A DNA stretch of 64,000 nucleotides from Oscillospiraceae bacterium (GTDB lineage Bacteria; Bacillota; Clostridia; Oscillospirales; Oscillospiraceae): contig JAISHS010000001.1 in the NCBI GenBank assembly GCA_031262405.1, positions 1-64,000 of the forward strand, read 5' to 3'. Positions within the stretch are counted from its first letter, which is position 1. Every line of letters begins with the position of its first letter. Positions 42,911-51,508 of the stretch are shown here, in pieces. The position numbers and the translations under genes are program-made. The notes under the pieces were generated by a model. That model saw only the letters and a list, made by a program, of their open reading frames with translations, was not told where the DNA came from and searched no databases.

Positions 42911-44356
42911 ATGCAGAAAGAAAAACAACCAATGGTGAACGCCTATTTACCGGACGAGCGTCCGCCCTTGGGAAAGCTGCTGCTGTATGCGCTGCAGCAG
43001 GTTATCGTAATGTTCCCCGCAACAGTGACAGTCGCCCTTATTACCGGTTTTCAGGTCTCGACGACAATCTTTGCCAGCGGTCTTGCAACACTCTGTTTCA
43101 TTCTGATCACAGGACGCAAAATCCCCCTTTATTATGGCTCCAGCTTTGCCTATCTGACGGCGATTTCCGCGCTTATGGCGTCAGAGGCTATCACCTCCAG
43201 CCTCTCTCCCGAGGCCGCGGCGCAGGTCAACGCCTTTTTAAGCGGACAGGCTGCCGTGCTCCCCGGTGAGGCGATAAGCTATGCGCAGTTCGGAATTATA
43301 ATGTCCGGTCTGATTTCAATCGTCGCGGGACTTATCGTGAAGGTCTTCGGCGTCAAGGCGGTTGAAAAAATTCTGCCCCCGTCGATCACCGGTTCAATCG
43401 CGATGATAATCGGTCTTACCCTCGCCGGAAACGCGCTAGGAGACGCCGCTCCGCAGGCGGCGGCTGCCGGTACTGTCATGGGAAGCAGCTGGGTCTGGGT
43501 CGTTTCTCTTGTGACGGTCTTTTCGACGATTTTGTTCTCCCGCTATCTCAAGGGCTTTCTCGGTCAGCTTCCGCTGCTGCTCGGCGCGGCGATGGGCTGC
43601 CTGACCGCCGGGGCAATCGCCCTCATCGGCGGCCCGGATATGAGCCTCTTCCGCTCGATTCCGCCGGAAGCGCTCAGCGCCTCTCTCTGGTCTAACGGAG
43701 TTTTGGCGGTTCCCGCCTTCACGCTGCCTAAGGCGTCCCTTGCGGCGCTGCTTGCGATTATGCCTATAGCGATAGCGACGATTCCCGAGTCCACCGCGCA
43801 TATGTATCAGCTGGATATATACGTCAACGACGTTGCCAAGAAAAAGGGCAAGGGCAGATATGATCTCGTCAGTCTGCTTGACCGCAACCTCATCGGCGAC
43901 GGAATCTGCGACATGATCTCCGGCTTCGTGGGCGGTCCTGCCGGTACGAACTATGGTGAGAACATCTCCACCATGGCGATTACTAAGGTTTTCTCGGTGC
44001 CCGTGCTCTTCGTAGCGGCGATAATAGCGATGGTTATCTCCTTCTTCACGCCTCTGGTCTCAGCGATCTATTCCATTCCGCTGGCGGTAATCGGCGGTCT
44101 CGAAATCTATCTCTTCGGCGCAATAGCGGCGCAGGGAATTGCGATTATGATTGACAAGTCTGTGGATATGTTCTCCGCGAAGAACATCGCCGTAATCGCG
44201 ACGATTATGGTGATCGGCATCGGCGGCAACTATGCCTTCGGCGGCAACATCGACTTCTTCGGGGTGCAGGTGCCCTGCATAGCGGGCGCGGCGATCTTCG
44301 GAATATTACTGAACGCGATTTTGAGCATCGGCGAAAAGAAAGAAAAAGCGAAATAA
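42911..44356 (+). CDS. Nucleobase:cation symporter (uracil/xanthine permease, NCS2 family)
   Basis: A 481-residue membrane protein of the UraA/XanP fold with many hydrophobic helices. It begins PPLGKLLLYALQQVIVMFPA, typical of the family's first helix. The substrate-binding region has LPKASLAALLAIMPIAIATI, PESTAHM and LIGDGICDMISGFVGGPAGT, then NYGENISTMAITKVFSVPV, as in uracil permeases (the GPANTTYGEN-type motif reads GGPAGTNYGEN). Uracil is thus the likelier substrate, but xanthine cannot be excluded. The gene stands alone between its leader hairpin and a strong terminator. Confidence 0.92.
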   Translation: MQKEKQPMVNAYLPDERPPLGKLLLYALQQVIVMFPATVTVALITGFQVSTTIFASGLATLCFILITGRKIPLYYGSSFAYLTAISALMASEAITSSLSPEAAAQVNAFLSGQAAVLPGEAISYAQFGIIMSGLISIVAGLIVKVFGVKAVEKILPPSITGSIAMIIGLTLAGNALGDAAPQAAAAGTVMGSSWVWVVSLVTVFSTILFSRYLKGFLGQLPLLLGAAMGCLTAGAIALIGGPDMSLFRSIPPEALSASLWSNGVLAVPAFTLPKASLAALLAIMPIAIATIPESTAHMYQLDIYVNDVAKKKGKGRYDLVSLLDRNLIGDGICDMISGFVGGPAGTNYGENISTMAITKVFSVPVLFVAAIIAMVISFFTPLVSAIYSIPLAVIGGLEIYLFGAIAAQGIAIMIDKSVDMFSAKNIAVIATIMVIGIGGNYAFGGNIDFFGVQVPCIAGAAIFGILLNAILSIGEKKEKAK

Positions 44357-44374
44357 TAAATGCCACCTAAATAG

Positions 44375-44418
44375 AGCAGTGCAGCTTGAGGCGAAGCTTC
44401 AAGCTGCACTGCTTTTTA
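44375..44418 (+). terminator. Terminator after the permease
   Basis: AGCAGTGCAGCTTGA (44375-44389) and TCAAGCTGCACTGCT (44399-44413) form a perfect 15-bp stem followed by TTTTT. Confidence 0.9.
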
Positions 44419-44448
44419 TCGGTGATTATACTAATCTCAAAACATTGC

Positions 44449-44490
44449 GTAGCCGTGGGGGATTCCGGGTCAAGCCCGGAATGACGGTGG
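44449..44490. repeat. CATTCCGGG-type palindrome, single copy
   Basis: GGGGGATTCCGGGTCAAGCC and CCGGAATGACGG face each other, preceded by GCGTAGCCGT. It is almost identical to 26309-26350. Confidence 0.65.
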
Positions 44491-44526
44491 GGTCGCATGG
44501 AGCGACGGGAGTTGCCTTCAAGGACG

Positions 44527-45243
44527 TCATCCGTTTCCGTCTGCTATGTCCAGCACTATCTTCTGGCACATGAGCAGTCCCGCGCTCGCGGGAACCCAGA
44601 CTAGGCTGCCCGGGACGCTACGGCGGCCGGGGGGCGGAGCCTCCCTTTGCTCCGGCTCGAGAGCCTCCTCGGGGCTGTAGACCACCGTTAGGCGCTTGAT
44701 TTCGCGGCGGCGCAGCTCTTTTCTCATCACCCGCGCCAGGGGGCAGTTTTTTGTCTTTGATATGTCGGTGATTTCGAGACGGGTCAAATCGGTCTTGTTG
44801 CCCGTGCCGAGCGCGGAGATAATCGGTACGCCGCGCGAAAGCGCCGTTTCGATGAGGTCCAGCTTGTGCGCGACAAGGTCTATGCAGTCGGCGATATAGT
44901 CATAGCGCGCGGCGAAGAAAGCCTCGCGGCTTGACGCCTCATAGCGCGCGGGCAGGGCTGTAATATCGGCGGCGGGGTTAATGTCCAGCAGTCTCTCCCG
45001 CAGGGCGGCGGCCTTGGGCGCTTCAAGGGTGGAGTGCAGCGCCTCGAGCTGGCGGTTGAGGTTAGAAAGGCTCACCACGTCGGAGTCGATGAGCGTAAGC
45101 CGCCCCACACCCGCACGGCAGAGTGCCTCGGCGCACCAGCTGCCCACGCCGCCAAGACCGAACACCGCCACGTGGGCGTTTTTCAGCCGCTCCATGGCGG
45201 GGAACCCCAGCAGCATCTCATTTCTCAAAAACATCTCGGACAT
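44527..45243 (-). CDS. tcdA: tRNA threonylcarbamoyladenosine dehydratase (ThiF/E1-like)
   Basis: A 238-residue E1-like protein. The ATP-binding GVGSW motif (AVFGLGGVGSWCAEALCRAG) is followed by LTLIDSDVVSLSNLNRQLEA. The catalytic-type region has DYIADCIDLVAHKLDLIETA and the substrate segment GTGNKTDLTRLEITDISKTK, then NCPLARVMR. This matches TcdA (CsdL/YgdL), which cyclises t6A37 in tRNAs to ct6A. The C-terminus (GSLVWVPASAGLLMCQKIVL) is standard. Confidence 0.92.
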   Translation of the reverse strand: MSEMFLRNEMLLGFPAMERLKNAHVAVFGLGGVGSWCAEALCRAGVGRLTLIDSDVVSLSNLNRQLEALHSTLEAPKAAALRERLLDINPAADITALPARYEASSREAFFAARYDYIADCIDLVAHKLDLIETALSRGVPIISALGTGNKTDLTRLEITDISKTKNCPLARVMRKELRRREIKRLTVVYSPEEALEPEQREAPPPGRRSVPGSLVWVPASAGLLMCQKIVLDIADGNG

Positions 45244-45336
45244 ATGTTAAAAAGCCTCGCAGAGTTTCGCCCGAAGGGCGAAATAAATTTAAATCGTTTT
45301 TTTCAGCGGCGTGTACGGTGAAAAAAACACTTTACA

Positions 45337-45374
45337 GCCCGCGAGTGCCTCGTAGAGGCGCGTTGCGGGCTGCA
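45337..45374 (-). terminator. Branched hairpin downstream of the PPIase gene
   Basis: CAGCCCGC (45337-45344) pairs with GCGGGCTG (45367-45374), with an inner GCCTC / GAGGC hairpin. On the minus strand it is followed by TAAAGTGTTTTTTT, so it may terminate the PPIase transcript. A second perfect hairpin, CGATTAAATGC / GCATTTAATCG (45381-45404), lies between it and the stop codon. Confidence 0.55.
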
Positions 45375-45411
45375 AATACTCGATTAAATGCTTGCATTTA
45401 ATCGAACGAAG

Positions 45412-46971
45412 TTATTTTACAAGAAACTGCGTCCAGCCGAGGGATGCCGGGAAGCTCTCCATCTGTGTCGTCTCCCACTCGGAGTAGGCGGCGGTGCGCA
45501 GATCCGTGTCCGTCAGATACTCACGATAGGGCTCGCTCTTACCCACGAAATACATGATGTGATAGCCGGTGTAGGAGCCTTCGTTGAAGACTATGCCCGT
45601 GTCGCCGCTCTGACGCGCGGGATCAAATGACCAGTCGTTGAATTCCGGAACCATGGAGCGTTTGGGGAACTTTTCATAGAGACCGCCCTCGCTGTTGATC
45701 ATGCCGTTGGCGTCCACATCCTCGGAATACTGCTCGGCAAGCGCCGCGAAGCTCTCCTCGGTCTGCTCTCCATCCTTCCACTCCTGCAGAATGCGCTCTG
45801 CCTCGGTCAAGGCCTCTTGCTTTGCCTCCTCGGTGAAGGTGCCGTCCTCGGCGGGCGTTACGTTCACGAGAATGTGGCGCACCGCCACGGTCTCATAGCT
45901 GTTATCGTCGCGGCCGAGGAAAAACAGGACGTAATACCCCGTGCCGGATGTGTCCGCAATGACCGTCATGTCGCCGTATTTTCTGGAAGCATCCTTGAGC
46001 CAGTCGCCATAGGCGGAGCTTATGCTCTTGCCCTGAGAATAGTTTTCCGTCGCCTCGGTTTCGGTAAGCTCTAAGCCCTTTTCCTTGAAAACGTCCTCGG
46101 CAAGCGTTCCCTCCGCCGCCTTCGGATCAAAGAGAGCCTCGGAATAGTTATCCTCCGCGATAATAGCGTTGGCCTTCTCTTCGGCCCCGGCCATAGCGGT
46201 CTCGGCGTCGATACCGGCTTCCTCATCAGCCGCTCCGCTTATATAGTAGGAGAGGTAGTCGAAGCTGTCATAGTTGTCCTTGTCGGAGGAATATTTCTCC
46301 TCCAGCTCGTCCGTGGTATATTGAAAGGACTCTCGCATCGCCTGAGAGTAGAAGGAGGCGACATAGCTCATTTCCAGCAGCTCGCTCACCTTTTTAATGT
46401 TAAGCCCCTTGCCGTAGTTGCTGCTCAGGAAGGTGTTGAGATCAGAATAGCCATAGAGCACGTAGTTCGTCTCAAAGCCCTCGATAACGGCGTTCAGCTC
46501 CTCCTGCTGCTCCGCATTGAGGGTGAAGCCCGCCTCCTTGGCGCGGGTATAGAGCATAGTCATGTTGCTCATCTGACTCAAGGCCTGTTCCTTGAAATAG
46601 TCCTCCCAGGTGCCCTCGCCGAAGGCGGAGCTCTGAGCCGACAGAGACTTGCTGGTGTCCAGCCCCAGATAGCTCACAGAGTCGCCATACTGGGTGACAA
46701 AGTTGTTATAGGCGGTTTTATAAAAGAAGCTGAACTCAGCGGCGGTAAACGACTCGTTTCCCACCTTTACCGCTGTAAAGTTTCTGTAGAGCAGGTTTGA
46801 ATTGAAGCCCACCAAGAAAACCGCCAGCAAAACCAGCACCGCGCTGACAATGGCGATCATTCTGTTTTCTTTTTTTGTCTTCTCGAGAGCCTTCTGCTTC
46901 TCGGTCTGACGCTTTTCCACTCCCTGCTGCCGCAACTCGGCGCGGGTTTTCTTTTCTTGTGATGCACTCAT
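45412..46971 (-). CDS. Membrane-anchored peptidyl-prolyl isomerase / foldase (SurA-N and PpiC type)
   Basis: A 519-residue protein anchored by one N-terminal helix (MIAIVSAVLVLLAVFLVGFN, about 38-57) after a very basic cytoplasmic tail (residues 1-37). A helical chaperone region follows (TLNAEQQEELNAVIEGFETN and neighbours). The PpiC rotamase region is at about 375-480: VAVRHILVNVTPAEDG, then GMINSEGGLYEKFPKRSMVP and YTGYHIMYFVGKSEPYREYL. It would fold exported proteins outside the membrane, like PrsA, but it is not a lipoprotein. It has its own promoter at 47052-47080. Confidence 0.88.
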   Translation of the reverse strand: MSASQEKKTRAELRQQGVEKRQTEKQKALEKTKKENRMIAIVSAVLVLLAVFLVGFNSNLLYRNFTAVKVGNESFTAAEFSFFYKTAYNNFVTQYGDSVSYLGLDTSKSLSAQSSAFGEGTWEDYFKEQALSQMSNMTMLYTRAKEAGFTLNAEQQEELNAVIEGFETNYVLYGYSDLNTFLSSNYGKGLNIKKVSELLEMSYVASFYSQAMRESFQYTTDELEEKYSSDKDNYDSFDYLSYYISGAADEEAGIDAETAMAGAEEKANAIIAEDNYSEALFDPKAAEGTLAEDVFKEKGLELTETEATENYSQGKSISSAYGDWLKDASRKYGDMTVIADTSGTGYYVLFFLGRDDNSYETVAVRHILVNVTPAEDGTFTEEAKQEALTEAERILQEWKDGEQTEESFAALAEQYSEDVDANGMINSEGGLYEKFPKRSMVPEFNDWSFDPARQSGDTGIVFNEGSYTGYHIMYFVGKSEPYREYLTDTDLRTAAYSEWETTQMESFPASLGWTQFLVK

Positions 46972-47051
46972 TACAATATATCCATCCCTTTTTCACACTT
47001 AGGCATTGGGGTTTCGACCCCGTAACGGTCTCTGCGGTCGAAATTCATCTG

Positions 47052-47080
47052 ATTATACACCACTCTCCGCGAGGTTTCAA
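47052..47080 (-). promoter_or_regulatory. Promoter of the PPIase gene
   Basis: On the minus strand TTGAAA (47080-47075) and a perfect TATAAT (47057-47052) are separated by 17 bp. The leader is about 75 nt and contains a small hairpin (GGGGTCGAAACCCC, about 47009-47022). Confidence 0.75.
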
Positions 47081-47153
47081 GTTCAAATATGCTAAATACG
47101 CAAATTGCCAAAAAAATATTGCAAATTTTGTCAAGATTTTTTTGCAATAACGC

Positions 47154-47182
47154 TTGACAAACCCGCGCGAATGTGCATAACT
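47154..47182 (+). promoter_or_regulatory. Candidate promoter of the NYN-phosphoesterase operon
   Basis: TTGACA (47154-47159) is perfect; 17 bp later comes ATAACT (47177-47182), a weak -10. The leader is about 130 nt. A second possible -10 lies further down near 47248 (ACATATAG). Confidence 0.45.
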
Positions 47183-47318
47183 CTGTTGGCAATGTTTATA
47201 AACCCCTAAAAATAGACGTTGTTATGCTCCGAAGAATGTGTTAACATATAGCCGTCGGGAACATTTTGACTCTGGTGAGTGTCAAATATTCCGTACCAAA
47301 AGATATTGAGGTTTCACA

Positions 47319-48131
47319 ATGAACAATTTAAACAACCTTCGCTTAGCCGTGCTCATCGACGCCGACAACGCCCCAAGGGACATCTTAAAGCCCCTCATGG
47401 AGGAGATAGCCGTCTACGGCACGCCCATGATAAAGCGCATTTACGGCGACTGGACCAGCACAAATGTCGGCGGCTGGAAAACGAGTCTCTTAGAGAACGC
47501 CGTCACGCCCATGCAGCAATATGCCTACACAACCGGCAAAAACTCCACAGACTCCGCCATGATTATAGACGCTATGGATGTGCTCTATGCCGGAAAGACG
47601 GACGGTTTTGTTCTGGTTTCCAGCGACAGCGACTTCACACCGCTGGCGATTCGCCTGCGCGAGAGCGGAATGTATGTAATCGGCGTCGGTGAGCACAAGA
47701 CCCCGGAGCCGTTTATCAAGGCCTGCGACAAGTTTATATATGTCGAGGTAATCCGCGAGCGGCTTAAAAACGCAGAGGACGAGCAAAAGCCGAAAAATGG
47801 CGCAAAAACCGCCGCGAAGCCGAGCGACAAGGCCGCCAAGAACGCCTCCGCGAAAGCTCAGGAGAAACCCGCCTCGAAAAACGTCCCCCACAAGACAATT
47901 TCCCTCATTGCCGACTCGATCGCAGACCTCGCGGACGACGACGGCTTCTGCGCCCTCGGCGCCTTGGGAAATCTCCTAGCCAAGAAGCAGCCGGACTTTG
48001 ACCCGCGCTCCTTCGGCTCGGCAAAGCTCTCGACGATGCTGAGAAACCTGCCGCGCTTTGAGCTGGAGGTTCGCCCCGGCTCTGACCCCAACTCTAAGCC
48101 CATGTATGTGAAGGATAAGCAGGCTCAATGA
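47319..48131 (+). CDS. NYN-domain RNase-like protein with OST-HTH (LOTUS) domain
   Basis: A 270-residue protein. The N-terminal NYN (PIN-like) domain has the acidic active-site residues in AVLIDADNAPRDILKPLMEE, TDSAMIIDAMDVLYAG and GFVLVSSDSDFTPLAIRLRE. An Ala/Lys-rich linker (about 148-195) connects to a C-terminal OST-HTH/LOTUS domain (SIADLADDDGFCALGALGNL, then LAKKQPDFDPRSFG and KLSTMLRNLPRFEL). Such LabA-like proteins are predicted RNA-binding nucleases; the target is unknown. It overlaps the next gene by 4 nt. Confidence 0.9.
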   Translation: MNNLNNLRLAVLIDADNAPRDILKPLMEEIAVYGTPMIKRIYGDWTSTNVGGWKTSLLENAVTPMQQYAYTTGKNSTDSAMIIDAMDVLYAGKTDGFVLVSSDSDFTPLAIRLRESGMYVIGVGEHKTPEPFIKACDKFIYVEVIRERLKNAEDEQKPKNGAKTAAKPSDKAAKNASAKAQEKPASKNVPHKTISLIADSIADLADDDGFCALGALGNLLAKKQPDFDPRSFGSAKLSTMLRNLPRFELEVRPGSDPNSKPMYVKDKQAQ

Positions 48132-49018
48132 AAATATCCGGCAACAAAACAGCTCCCCGCGCCGCCAAAAAGAAAAAACGGCGCTGGCCCTTCATACTTA
48201 TCGCCCTCGCGCTCATCATTACCGCCCTGCTTCTGGACAGCGCAAACCGCCTCGTGGTAACGGACTATGAGCTGTCCTATGAGAGTCTGCCGGAGGGCTT
48301 TGACGGCTACAGGATTCTCCAGCTGTCCGACCTGCACCGCAAGCAGTTCGGTGACGACAATTCCCGCCTGCTGGAAGCCGTAGAGGAGAATAATCCGGAC
48401 ATAATTGTCCTAACAGGCGATTTTATTAACCGCGCCCTCTCTGGGAAGGCGTCGAATCAGTCGGAGGAGCTGCGCTTCTTTTTGGAAAAACTGCCGGATA
48501 TTGCGCCCTGTTACTTCGTCAGCGGCAACCACGACTGGGCAAGTCTTGAAATCTCTGCCCTCTCGACGCTTTTGGGGGAGTGCGGGATAAAATATCTGCA
48601 CAACGAGTTTGTGTTTTTGGAAAAGGGCGGCGACTCGATAATTCTCGCCGGAGTTGAGGACCCGAACGGCTCGGCGGACATGACGAAGCCCGACGAGCTT
48701 GTGCAGTATATGAACACCGCCTATCCCGATAAATTTGCGGTTCTGCTCGGGCACCGCAACGACTGGCTGGAAAAATATCCGGAGCTGGACGTCGAGCTGA
48801 TCCTCTCCGGCCACGCCCACGGCGGGGTTGTGCGCCTGCCGCTTATCGGCGGCGTTTTCGGCACGAATCTGGATCTGTTTCCCAAATACGACGCCGGTCT
48901 GTTTAACGAAGGCGGCTACGATCTCATACTCTCCCGCGGCCTCGGGAATTTTAACGCGATCCCGAGGTTTTTGAATAACCCCGAGGTTGTGTGTGTAACA
49001 CTGCGGAAGGGCAGATAA
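48128..49018 (+). CDS. Membrane-anchored metallophosphoesterase (YkuE-like)
   Basis: A 296-residue protein. One N-terminal helix (FILIALALIITALLLDSA) after a basic tail anchors it. The calcineurin-like motifs follow in order: LQLSDLHRKQFG, IIVLTGDFINR, CYFVSGNHDWASL, FAVLLGHRNDWLEKY and ELILSGHAHGGVVRLPLIGG. It probably uses two metal ions on a phosphoester. Related YkuE may act on UDP-sugar or lipid substrates at the envelope. It is coupled to the upstream NYN gene by ATGA. Confidence 0.92.
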   Translation: MKISGNKTAPRAAKKKKRRWPFILIALALIITALLLDSANRLVVTDYELSYESLPEGFDGYRILQLSDLHRKQFGDDNSRLLEAVEENNPDIIVLTGDFINRALSGKASNQSEELRFFLEKLPDIAPCYFVSGNHDWASLEISALSTLLGECGIKYLHNEFVFLEKGGDSIILAGVEDPNGSADMTKPDELVQYMNTAYPDKFAVLLGHRNDWLEKYPELDVELILSGHAHGGVVRLPLIGGVFGTNLDLFPKYDAGLFNEGGYDLILSRGLGNFNAIPRFLNNPEVVCVTLRKGR

Positions 49019-49052
49019 AAGATAATAGATATTAGATAATAGATATTTTTCA
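49016..49052. repeat. AT-arm intergenic repeat fragment
   Basis: AAAAGATAATAGATATTAGA followed by TAATAGATATTTTTC, a single arm of the nested-palindrome family, starting at the stop codon of the phosphoesterase gene. Downstream, GCAGCTAA / TTAGCTGC (about 49097-49114) is a separate small hairpin. Confidence 0.55.
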
Positions 49053-49143
49053 AAAAAATGTCATAATACAAGCTCCCGTGCATATACATATATAGTGCAG
49101 CTAATTTTAGCTGCGTAATATGTCATATGAAAGGGGCGAGGTT

Positions 49144-49206
49144 ATGGAAAAAGACATAGACGATCTCATCTTCGACGGTGAAGCGGGACTGCCCAGTGAC
49201 AGATAA
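49144..49206 (+). CDS. Possible 20-residue acidic peptide
   Basis: ATG at 49144 to TAA at 49206 encodes a 20-residue peptide starting MEKDIDDLIFDGEAG, with GGGGCGAGG just upstream. It sits between a hairpin (49097-49114) and a strong terminator (49262-49296), so it has the layout of a tiny transcription unit. No family is recognised; a non-coding RNA is the alternative. Confidence 0.35.
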   Translation: MEKDIDDLIFDGEAGLPSDR

Positions 49207-49261
49207 CAATTCTAGCGGTGCGCGATTAGCGCGCAATTTGGAAATACTTAATCTGTCAAGA

Positions 49262-49296
49262 AACACCCTGTGAAAGCGACTCTTTCACAGGGTGTT
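49262..49296. terminator. Strong hairpin terminator before the decarboxylase gene end
   Basis: AACACCCTGTGAAAG (49262-49276) and CTTTCACAGGGTGTT (49282-49296) form a perfect 15-bp stem with a 5-nt loop, between convergent units. T-tracts are weak on both sides. Confidence 0.7.
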
Positions 49297-49341
49297 ATCT
49301 TATTGGGATATATTCTTTATAACAATTCTCCATCGCGGCGA

Positions 49342-50910
49342 TTATTGTGTTTTCACGACCGTGATCTTCTCCGGAAGAGAGCCGGCACTGCCGGAGATTG
49401 GCTCTTCCGCCGCGCGGCCGAGCAGCAGAGCCGAGAGAAGCTCCTCTGAAATCTCCTCGCCCGGCACTAGCAGCGCAACTCCCGGCGGATAGCGCCAGAC
49501 ATATTCCGCCGCGACTCGACCCACGCACGCCTCCAGCGGGACCGCTTCGCGCGGCGTGTGAAGCGCCTCTAGAGCCTCCATACGCCTTGTGGGAAGCTCT
49601 GTCGGAAATTGAACGCCATTCCCACTTTCAGTCCTGTGCGAGACTGATTTCGTTGTACTTGTCCCACCAGTTGGCTTTGAGGGCAAGCCTGTGTGCGTAT
49701 ATTCCCCACTTGACAGCTCGTCGTCGAGTGCTCTCAGTGCTCTTGTGAGCGCCAGCGTGTTCTCGTCACAGTCCAGAAGTCCGGTCATTGCTATGCAAAA
49801 GCCCCGGGACGCCGTCTCGCAGTAAATTCCGAAACGCTCTCGCAAAAGCCGCGACAGCTCGATTCCGCTGATACCGGCTTTAGTGCAGTCAATTATGATT
49901 TTGCTTCGGTCGAAGTCCCAGACACTGTTCGGCGCAAGCCCTTTCACCCGATAGCCCGGCGTACCGCGCCTGAGCTGACACTCAAAAAGCTCGCCGTGCC
50001 CCGGCGTTTTGAGGCTTCGCAGGGCGCTTGCTGCCGCGTCGAAGCGGTCAAGCCTTGCTTCCCAATCGCCAAAGAGCTGTTTGCCGCGCTTTTCAATGAG
50101 CGCGACAGTCCCGTCGATGGACGCCATGAGAGGGTAGGACGGGCTGCTGGTTTGAAATATGCCCAGCTGCGTCTGAAGCTCGGCAGCGGTCACAAGCGCG
50201 CTGTTTAGGTGCAAAATCGCCGTCTGCGTAAGCCCCGCGAGGGTTTTGTGGACGCTTTGAATTACAATATCCGCCCCGGCTTTCACTGCCCCGGCGGGAA
50301 AGGCTCTCGACAGTCCGAAATGCGCGCCGTGGGCGCTGTCGACAATGAGCGGGCAGCCGTACATGTGGCAGATTATCGCGATGTCGGCGATGTTGCTGAC
50401 GATCCCCTCATAGGTGGGGCTTGTCAAAATGACCGGCGCGCCCGGAGCCAAGCGCACCGCCGCCTCCACGCTCTCCGGTGTAATACTGCCGCTAAAGCCT
50501 AGGTTTTCTGCCGTGGGTGCGGCTATGTAAATAGTCTTAAGCGCGCAGAGCTGCGCGGCGTTATAGACCGAGCGGTGGCAATTTCGCGCCATTATGAGCC
50601 TGTCTGAGCCTGTGGCGAGAGAAAGTGCGCGCACCGCCGCCAGAATGCCGCCGGTGGAGCCGTTTACCAGGAAAAAGCACCTCTGACTGCCCCAGAGCGC
50701 CGCTGCACGTCGCTCCGCCTCCTTTAAAATCCCGCGGGGCTCGTGGAGATTGTCAAAGCCCTCCAGCTCCGTTATGTCATAGGCCGCGCCCAGCTTCTCG
50801 AGAAACTGCACTCCCGCGGCGTTTCGCTTGTGTCCCGGCATGTGCAGCGTCACGGCTCGGGAGTTCGAAAGCTGCTCTAATGCCGAAAACAGCGTTGTGT
50901 ATCCGTCCAT
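49342..50910 (-). CDS. Orn/Lys/Arg decarboxylase-family protein with an in-frame insert
   Basis: A 522-residue PLP enzyme of the YaaO/Cad type. It begins with VTLHMPGHKRNAAG. It has FFLVNGSTGGILAAVRALSL, the Asp-His pair in PLIVDSAHGAHFGLSRAFPA and the PLP lysine in IVIQSVHKTLAGLTQTAILH. The C-terminal domain resumes at TRRMEALEALHTPREAVPLE and includes YVWRYPPGVALLVPGEEISE. Between them (about residues 403-437) is a Thr/Ser/Pro-rich stretch (GLPSKPTGGTSTTKSVSHRT) that does not look like the family and makes the protein about 40 residues longer than YaaO. It may decarboxylate lysine, arginine or ornithine; which one cannot be told. Confidence 0.9.
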   Translation of the reverse strand: MDGYTTLFSALEQLSNSRAVTLHMPGHKRNAAGVQFLEKLGAAYDITELEGFDNLHEPRGILKEAERRAAALWGSQRCFFLVNGSTGGILAAVRALSLATGSDRLIMARNCHRSVYNAAQLCALKTIYIAAPTAENLGFSGSITPESVEAAVRLAPGAPVILTSPTYEGIVSNIADIAIICHMYGCPLIVDSAHGAHFGLSRAFPAGAVKAGADIVIQSVHKTLAGLTQTAILHLNSALVTAAELQTQLGIFQTSSPSYPLMASIDGTVALIEKRGKQLFGDWEARLDRFDAAASALRSLKTPGHGELFECQLRRGTPGYRVKGLAPNSVWDFDRSKIIIDCTKAGISGIELSRLLRERFGIYCETASRGFCIAMTGLLDCDENTLALTRALRALDDELSSGEYTHTGLPSKPTGGTSTTKSVSHRTESGNGVQFPTELPTRRMEALEALHTPREAVPLEACVGRVAAEYVWRYPPGVALLVPGEEISEELLSALLLGRAAEEPISGSAGSLPEKITVVKTQ

Positions 50911-50970
50911 AATTGTGTCCTCTTTTGGCGCTTTTTCAAAAAATCACTAACTAATTTCGCACTCCCGATA

Positions 50971-51008
50971 TAAAAACAAACTCAAGCCCTATGCGGGGTT
51001 TGAGTTTG
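50971..51008 (-). terminator. Terminator after rpsT
   Basis: CAAACTCAAGCCC (50977-50989) and GGGGTTTGAGTTTG (50995-51008) form a stem with a G-T pair. On the minus strand it is followed by TTTTTA. Confidence 0.85.
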
Positions 51009-51030
51009 AGTTGGGGGTCAATTTAAGTGC

Positions 51031-51294
51031 TTAAGCGAGCTCATTGAGCTTGCGCGTAAGCTGCGACTTCTTGTTGGCCGCGTTGTTCTTGTGGATAATG
51101 TGCTTCGTTGCGGCATGGTCAACGGTCTTGACGGCAACCTTATAGGCATCGACGGCTGCGTCGCGGTTACCCTCGGCAATCGCCGCGTCAAACTTCTTTA
51201 TGTTTGTTTTCATCAGGGATTTGTCAGCCCTGTTTTTCGCGTTCTGTTGCTTGCTCAGCGCGTCCCGCTTCATAGCGGATTTTATGTTGGGCAT
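51031..51294 (-). CDS. rpsT: 30S ribosomal protein S20
   Basis: An 87-residue protein beginning MPNIKSAMKRDALSKQQNAK, the usual S20 start. The ATG at 51294 is preferred; an in-frame GTG at 51306 overlaps the AGGAGGAGG ribosome binding site. It is rich in Lys and Ala and forms the helical bundle that binds 16S rRNA (VKTVDHAATKHIIHKNNAAN, then KKSQLTRKLNEL). It lies next to gpr in divergent orientation, as in many Firmicutes. Confidence 0.97.
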   Translation of the reverse strand: MPNIKSAMKRDALSKQQNAKNRADKSLMKTNIKKFDAAIAEGNRDAAVDAYKVAVKTVDHAATKHIIHKNNAANKKSQLTRKLNELA

Positions 51295-51443
51295 TGTTTG
51301 TGCCACCTCCTCCTATAAGACTTGCAAAGCCTGTCCCAGACTCCGCGGAAACTAATTTTACCACTAGTGCGCGAGTATTGCAAGCATTTTTTTGCCGGAT
51401 TTGAAAGTTTTTCTTCCTCTGAGCGGAAATTCTCTCGAAAAGC

Positions 51444-51473
51444 GTATACACGCGCCGTGATATAGTCAAACTA
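51444..51473 (+). promoter_or_regulatory. Sigma-F/G-like forespore promoter of gpr
   Basis: GTATA (51444-51448), 18 bp, CAAACTA (51467-51473). This fits the forespore consensus (GHATR, 18 bp, CATWMTA) with one mismatch. In Bacillus gpr is transcribed by sigma-F and sigma-G. The start site near 51480 argues for the start codon at 51509. Confidence 0.65.
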
Positions 51474-51508
51474 AGAGAAATATGAGTAGAATTGAAAGAA
51501 GGCAAGCT

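Noticed and set aside
46971..47192. Minus-strand 73-codon frame upstream of the PPIase
   Set aside because: It spans the promoter TTGAAA-TATAAT and the leader; it has no ribosome binding site.
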